Source: Deltaproteobacteria bacterium
GTDB lineage: Bacteria > Desulfobacterota > Desulfobulbia > Desulfobulbales > Desulfocapsaceae
DNA: 8,627 nt
NCBI GenBank assembly: GCA_021779275.1
Contig: JAJYAX010000044.1
Location: forward strand, 1 to 8,627
Direction: 5' to 3'
Both the position numbers and the translations under genes were made by a program. Shown in pieces: positions 7,545 to 8,627 of this stretch; within the stretch, counting starts at the first letter, position 1, and each line of letters begins with the position of its first letter. The notes under the pieces are model-generated. The model saw nothing but the letters and a program-made list of their open reading frames with translations. It did not search any database and was not told where the DNA came from.

Positions 7545-8627
7545 ATGATTGCCCGTGAAGATCTGTCGGACGTGCGGAATATTGGGATAATGGCCCATAT
7601 TGACGCAGGAAAGACAACAACAACTGAAAGAATACTGTATTATACAGGCAGGTCGTATAAGATTGGAGAAGTCCATGATGGGAATACCGTCATGGACTGG
7701 ATGGAACAGGAGCAGGAGCGAGGGATCACGATAACCTCTGCAGCGACAACTTGCCTCTGGAAAGATCACAAAATAAATATTATAGACACACCCGGACATG
7801 TGGATTTCACCGTTGAAGTGGAACGGTGTCTGCGAGTTTTGGATGGTGTGGTAGCTGTCTTTTGTGCAGTAAGTGGTGTGCAGCCACAGACAGAGACTGT
7901 ATGGAGACAGGCTGACAAGTATTCGATCCCCCGCCTGGCATTTGTTAATAAAATGGATCGAATAGGCGCCGATTATGAGCACTGTCTGCAGATGATTTCA
8001 GACAGACTCGGAGCAAATCCGGTTTCCCTGCAGGTTCCTGTAGGTAAGGAATCGGAATTTGAAGGCGTTATAGATGTCATAGAAGAGAAAATGCTTGTTT
8101 TCGAAGAGCAGTCTCTTGGTCAGGAGGTGATAGAAAAGCCTATACCTGACGAGTACAAAAAAAAATTCGCGGCCGCACGTATGACCATGCTCGAGAAGTT
8201 GGCCGACTTCGATGAGCTGGTCATGGAAAAATACTTAGAAGATACACCGGTATCTGCGAATGAAATATATAATGCACTAAGAAAGGCAACTCTTGCGTTA
8301 CGGGTTGTTCCTGTTCTCTGTGGGAGTGCATTTAAGAATAAGGGTGTGCAGCCCCTTCTGGACAGCGTTATTCGTTATCTTCCTTCACCAAAGGATATTC
8401 CGACCGTTGAGGGAAGAGACCAGGCAGGGGAGATCGTGAGCAGAAAGACCAGCACCAAAGAAGATTTTTGCGGCTTGGTCTTTAAACTGATGAGTGACAC
8501 ATTTGTTGAGAACCTTGCCTTTGTCAGAATATACTGCGGCAGGCTCAGGGTAGGGGACAGGGTCCTCAATCCGGTAAAAAATAAAAAGGAAAAAATTGCC
8601 AAGCTTCTGAGACTCCATGCAAATAAG
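7545..8627 (+). CDS. fusA: Elongation factor G (5' part)
   Basis: The frame is open from ATG 7545 to the last base, giving 361 residues without a stop; the rest of the roughly 700-residue protein lies beyond the window. EF-G is the GTPase that drives ribosomal translocation and, with RRF, recycling. Visible motifs are P-loop AHIDAGKT (17-24), switch I RGITIT (59-64), DTPGH with catalytic H85 (81-85), NKMD (135-138) and GSAF (260-263). Domain II begins near 285 ([21 protein letters not shown]...). The ATG follows AGGA at 7533-7536 by 8 bases, and an in-frame TAA at 7518 rules out an earlier start. The G domain is compact after switch I (WKDHKIN), as in Thermus EF-G. Features unlike a standard str-operon EF-G are CLRVLDG in place of SMRVLDG, a divergent domain II start (SDTFVEN where DPFVG is usual), seven cysteines, and 12 ATA among 24 Ile codons. 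It may belong to the spdEFG-type subfamilies reported from deltaproteobacteria; the gene symbol rests on position and EF-G identity. Confidence 0.95.
   Translation, partial: MIAREDLSDVRNIGIMAHIDAGKTTTTERILYYTGRSYKIGEVHDGNTVMDWMEQEQERGITITSAATTCLWKDHKINIIDTPGHVDFTVEVERCLRVLDGVVAVFCAVSGVQPQTETVWRQADKYSIPRLAFVNKMDRIGADYEHCLQMISDRLGANPVSLQVPVGKESEFEGVIDVIEEKMLVFEEQSLGQEVIEKPIPDEYKKKFAAARMTMLEKLADFDELVMEKYLEDTPVSANEIYNALRKATLALRVVPVLCGSAFKNKGVQPLLDSVIRYLPSPKDIPTVEGRDQAGEIVSRKTSTKEDFCGLVFKLMSDTFVENLAFVRIYCGRLRVGDRVLNPVKNKKEKIAKLLRLHANK

Noticed and set aside
7542..7982. Minus-strand open frame (146 codons) opposite the start of fusA
   Set aside because: It lies entirely over the conserved GTPase domain of EF-G, which runs unbroken on the + strand.
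8169..8195. NotI site, ATGACCATG and XhoI site close together, resembling cloning-vector sequence
   Set aside because: The EF-G frame continues through with sensible homologous residues ([25 protein letters not shown] region), so this is coincidence and not vector contamination.

Overview
The window is a piece of core bacterial chromosome: the merged beta-beta' RNA polymerase / 'str' gene block. All genes lie on the + strand in the order rpoB (3' part, 1-2226), rpoC (2383-6432), rpsL (6591-6962), rpsG (6991-7464), fusA (5' part, 7545-8627). The protein sequences are proteobacterial in style: beta' carries the long insert in its trigger loop and both zinc sites. Contiguity of rpoBC with rpsL-rpsG-fusA and the overall sequence flavour suggest a former deltaproteobacterium (Desulfobacterota, perhaps Desulfobulbales-like). 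That placement is inference from remembered homologues; no search was run.

Layout. 1-2226 encodes the C-terminal part of the beta subunit, starting at about E. coli residue 618 and including the two catalytic lysines. A 156-bp spacer follows; it holds short inverted repeats and two copies of ATCTCTTC that are complementary to the rpoC ribosome binding site. rpoC is complete, starts with GTG and lacks the C-terminal tail of the E. coli protein. A 158-bp spacer then carries a plausible sigma70-type promoter interleaved with palindromes, plus a short leader hairpin before rpsL. rpsL and rpsG are separated by 27 untranslated bases after the stop codon plus start, so they are tightly coupled. An 80-bp spacer leads into fusA, which stays open to the last base of the window.

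Function. The block co-expresses the catalytic subunits of RNA polymerase with the decoding-site protein S12, the 30S head organiser S7 and elongation factor G, linking transcription and translation capacity. I see no intrinsic terminator anywhere, so read-through from rpoBC into the str genes is likely, with the internal promoter adding output for rpsL-rpsG-fusA.

No mobile element, CRISPR array, tRNA, rRNA or unknown gene is visible. I do not see a previously undescribed system here. The points worth checking are small: possible RNA control of rpoC and rpsL, the absence of room for an E. coli-type S7 control site, and an EF-G whose sequence and codon use differ from what a standard str-operon fusA would show.
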